Source: Kiritimatiellia bacterium
GTDB lineage: Bacteria; Verrucomicrobiota; Kiritimatiellia; CAIQIC01; Lenti-01
DNA length: 35,143 nt
NCBI GenBank assembly: GCA_017527155.1
Contig: JAFXQI010000025.1
Location: forward strand, 1-35,143
Reading direction: 5' to 3'
Of this stretch, positions 34,116 to 35,143 are shown in pieces; the first letter of the stretch is position 1; each line of letters opens with the position of its first letter. The position numbers and the translations under genes are program-made. Under the pieces are notes generated by a model. That model made no database searches, was not told where the DNA came from, and saw only the letters and a list, made by a program, of their open reading frames with translations.

Positions 34116-34439
34116 TCAGACGCTTTCGACGGCGGCCCGGAGGCCGCGGTCGAGGAGGGCGGCGGCGTGTTTTTCGGCGTCGGGACGGGGTTCGACTTCG
34201 GCGATGGCGCGGCCGGTGTTGTGGGCTTCGAGGGCGATGGTCTCGGCCAGGGGTTCGGGATGGCCGAAGACGTCCATGAGGGACGCGATGACGTGTTCGA
34301 AGGTGTTGACGTCGTCGTTGAAGAGGATGACCTGGGTGTCCCATCCGGAGGCGCCGTTGGAGTCGAGGACGGCGGTGGCGGCGTCGGCGTCGGTGGAGAA
34401 GCCGGGAGGGGTGAAGGGGATGGAGGAGGAGGGGGGCAT
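34116..34439 (-). CDS. clpS: ClpS N-degron adaptor
   Basis: 107 residues. Delivers proteins with bulky N-terminal residues to ClpA-ClpP. VILFNDDVNTFEHVIASLMDVFG holds the NDD and hydrophobic pocket. EAHNTGRAIAEVEPRPDAEKHAAALLDRGL is the usual C-terminal half, with the conserved His. N-terminal extension (PPSSSIPFTPPGFSTDADAAT) disordered, as in the family. The start follows a TACGCT -10 by 7 bases, so it is probably leaderless. Precedes aat in an operon. Possible extension to 34580 runs through repeat F and is rejected. Confidence 0.93.
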   Translation of the reverse strand: MPPSSSIPFTPPGFSTDADAATAVLDSNGASGWDTQVILFNDDVNTFEHVIASLMDVFGHPEPLAETIALEAHNTGRAIAEVEPRPDAEKHAAALLDRGLRAAVESV

Positions 34440-34446
34440 GGGCGGA

Positions 34447-34452
34447 AGCGTA
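34447..34452 (-). promoter_or_regulatory. -10 of a leaderless clpS promoter
   Basis: Minus strand TACGCT, then 7 bases (TCCGCCC) to the ATG at 34439. No convincing -35. Confidence 0.4.
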
Positions 34453-34502
34453 GCACGGAGCGGGGGGCGGGAGGGAGGGAAAAGCGCGGGGGAGGGGCGG
34501 GA

Positions 34503-34568
34503 TTTTTCATGGGAGGGAGGATGGGGGGATGGGGCTGGAAAATGCAGGGTTTTCCTTGATATCGCGAG
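34503..34568 (-). repeat. Element F, copy 2 (upstream of clpS)
   Basis: Minus strand: CTCGCGATATCAAGG, then GGAAAA-CCCTGCA-TTTTCC, about 25 bases, CATGAAA. The 32 bases at 34537-34568 match copy 1 at 29090-29121 closely. The ATG-like end lies about 70 bp before the clpS ATG. Confidence 0.65.
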
Positions 34569-34670
34569 TGGGAAGGACATGGGGGGCTGGGGGGATGGCG
34601 GAGGGGGGGAGAGGCGGTAGAGGGGGGCGGCAAGGGGGGGCGGAGGGTGGCGGCGGCGGCGGGGGGGACC

Positions 34671-35143
34671 TCAGACGTCGTAGTAGTCGCGGTACCAGGC
34701 GATGAAGCGGGCGATGCCGGTGTCGAGGGGGGTGGAGGGGGCGAAGCCGACGTCGCGCTGGAGGTCCTGGACGTCGGCGCAGGTGGAGGGGACGTCGCCG
34801 GGCTGCATGGGGAGGTTGTTGCGGATGGCTTTCTTGCCGAGGTGTTTTTCGATGAGGCCGATGAAGGTGTCGAGTTCGACTGGGGAGTGGTTGCCGATGT
34901 TGTAGACGCGGTAGGGGGCGCGGGCGGTGCCGGGGTCGGGATGCGCGGGGTCCCAGGCGGGGTTCGGCGGGGCGATGCGGTCGGAGGTGCGGATGACGCC
35001 CTGGACGATGTCGTCGACGTAGGTGAAGTCGCGCTGCATGTGCCCGTTGTTGAACACGTCGATGGGTTTGCCCGCCAGGATGGCGCGGGTGAAGAGGAAG
35101 TACGACATGTCGGGGCGGCCCCAGGGGCCGTAGACGGTGAAGA
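34671..35143 (-). CDS. UDP-glucuronate epimerase-like NAD-dependent epimerase, 3' part
   Basis: Reads from the window edge; about 157 C-terminal residues. [51 protein letters not shown] and [29 protein letters not shown] are the C-terminal half of extended SDR epimerases, closest to UDP-glucuronate 4-epimerase (GalE/WcaG family). [44 protein letters not shown] is typical. The N-terminal NAD-binding Rossmann fold and catalytic YxxxK are missing, so sub-family is likely rather than certain. Could supply sugars for the DegT-type aminotransferase, though they are far apart. Confidence 0.88.
   Translation of the reverse strand, partial: FTVYGPWGRPDMSYFLFTRAILAGKPIDVFNNGHMQRDFTYVDDIVQGVIRTSDRIAPPNPAWDPAHPDPGTARAPYRVYNIGNHSPVELDTFIGLIEKHLGKKAIRNNLPMQPGDVPSTCADVQDLQRDVGFAPSTPLDTGIARFIAWYRDYYDV

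Overview
The window is very GC-rich DNA, and most G+C in coding regions sits at third codon positions. It encodes about 30 genes. A class III glutamine synthetase, LL-diaminopimelate aminotransferase, an AmmeMemoRadiSam radical-SAM protein, a four-helix-bundle 'suffix' protein and spacers crowded with short repeats suggest an uncultivated member of the Verrucomicrobiota/Kiritimatiellota/Lentisphaerota (PVC) group. That placement is inference; no rRNA gene or other phylogenetic marker is present.

Layout. (1) 1-4928: glutamate synthase, large subunit (cut by the window edge) and small subunit, both on the minus strand, separated by a Phd/RelE-type toxin-antitoxin pair on the plus strand. (2) 5188-7091: an AAA/DUF4143 ATPase, a palindrome array and a small membrane protein. 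(3) 7310-13191: a nitrogen island. glnN, a PII gene and amt run on the minus strand behind a close match to a sigma-54 promoter, divergent from a GAF-AAA-Fis sigma-54 activator. (4) 13269-17799: gspF-like protein, DegT aminotransferase, miaB and a zinc-finger protein with a histone-H1-like tail. (5) 18192-22975: clpB, four-helix-bundle protein and a secreted alpha/beta hydrolase. (6) 23341-25778: a D12 adenine methylase with an overlapping HNH nuclease (restriction-modification), then an AlkD-like glycosylase. (7) 25847-35143: biotin ligase, aromatic/aspartate aminotransferase, double-domain NDK, MscS, ACT protein with dapL, AmrS, clpS-aat and the end of a UDP-glucuronate epimerase-like gene.

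How the genes work together. Amt brings in ammonium, PII senses nitrogen and carbon state, GlnN makes glutamine and GltBD turns it into glutamate. The window therefore holds a nearly complete ammonium-assimilation module with its probable activator. ClpS and Aat form an N-degron pair.

The most unusual feature is the non-coding DNA. Nearly every spacer holds its own short tandem repeat (units of 7, 8, 9 or 10 bases, or a 19-base palindrome) or a dispersed element. Several of these have entered coding sequence in frame: gltB carries two copies of a palindromic element plus a heptamer array, and the biotin ligase carries a 34-bp element. Many plus-strand genes, and some minus-strand ones, also have a TTGC...TAnnnT promoter ending 6-10 bases before the ATG with no convincing Shine-Dalgarno, which points to widespread leaderless transcription.
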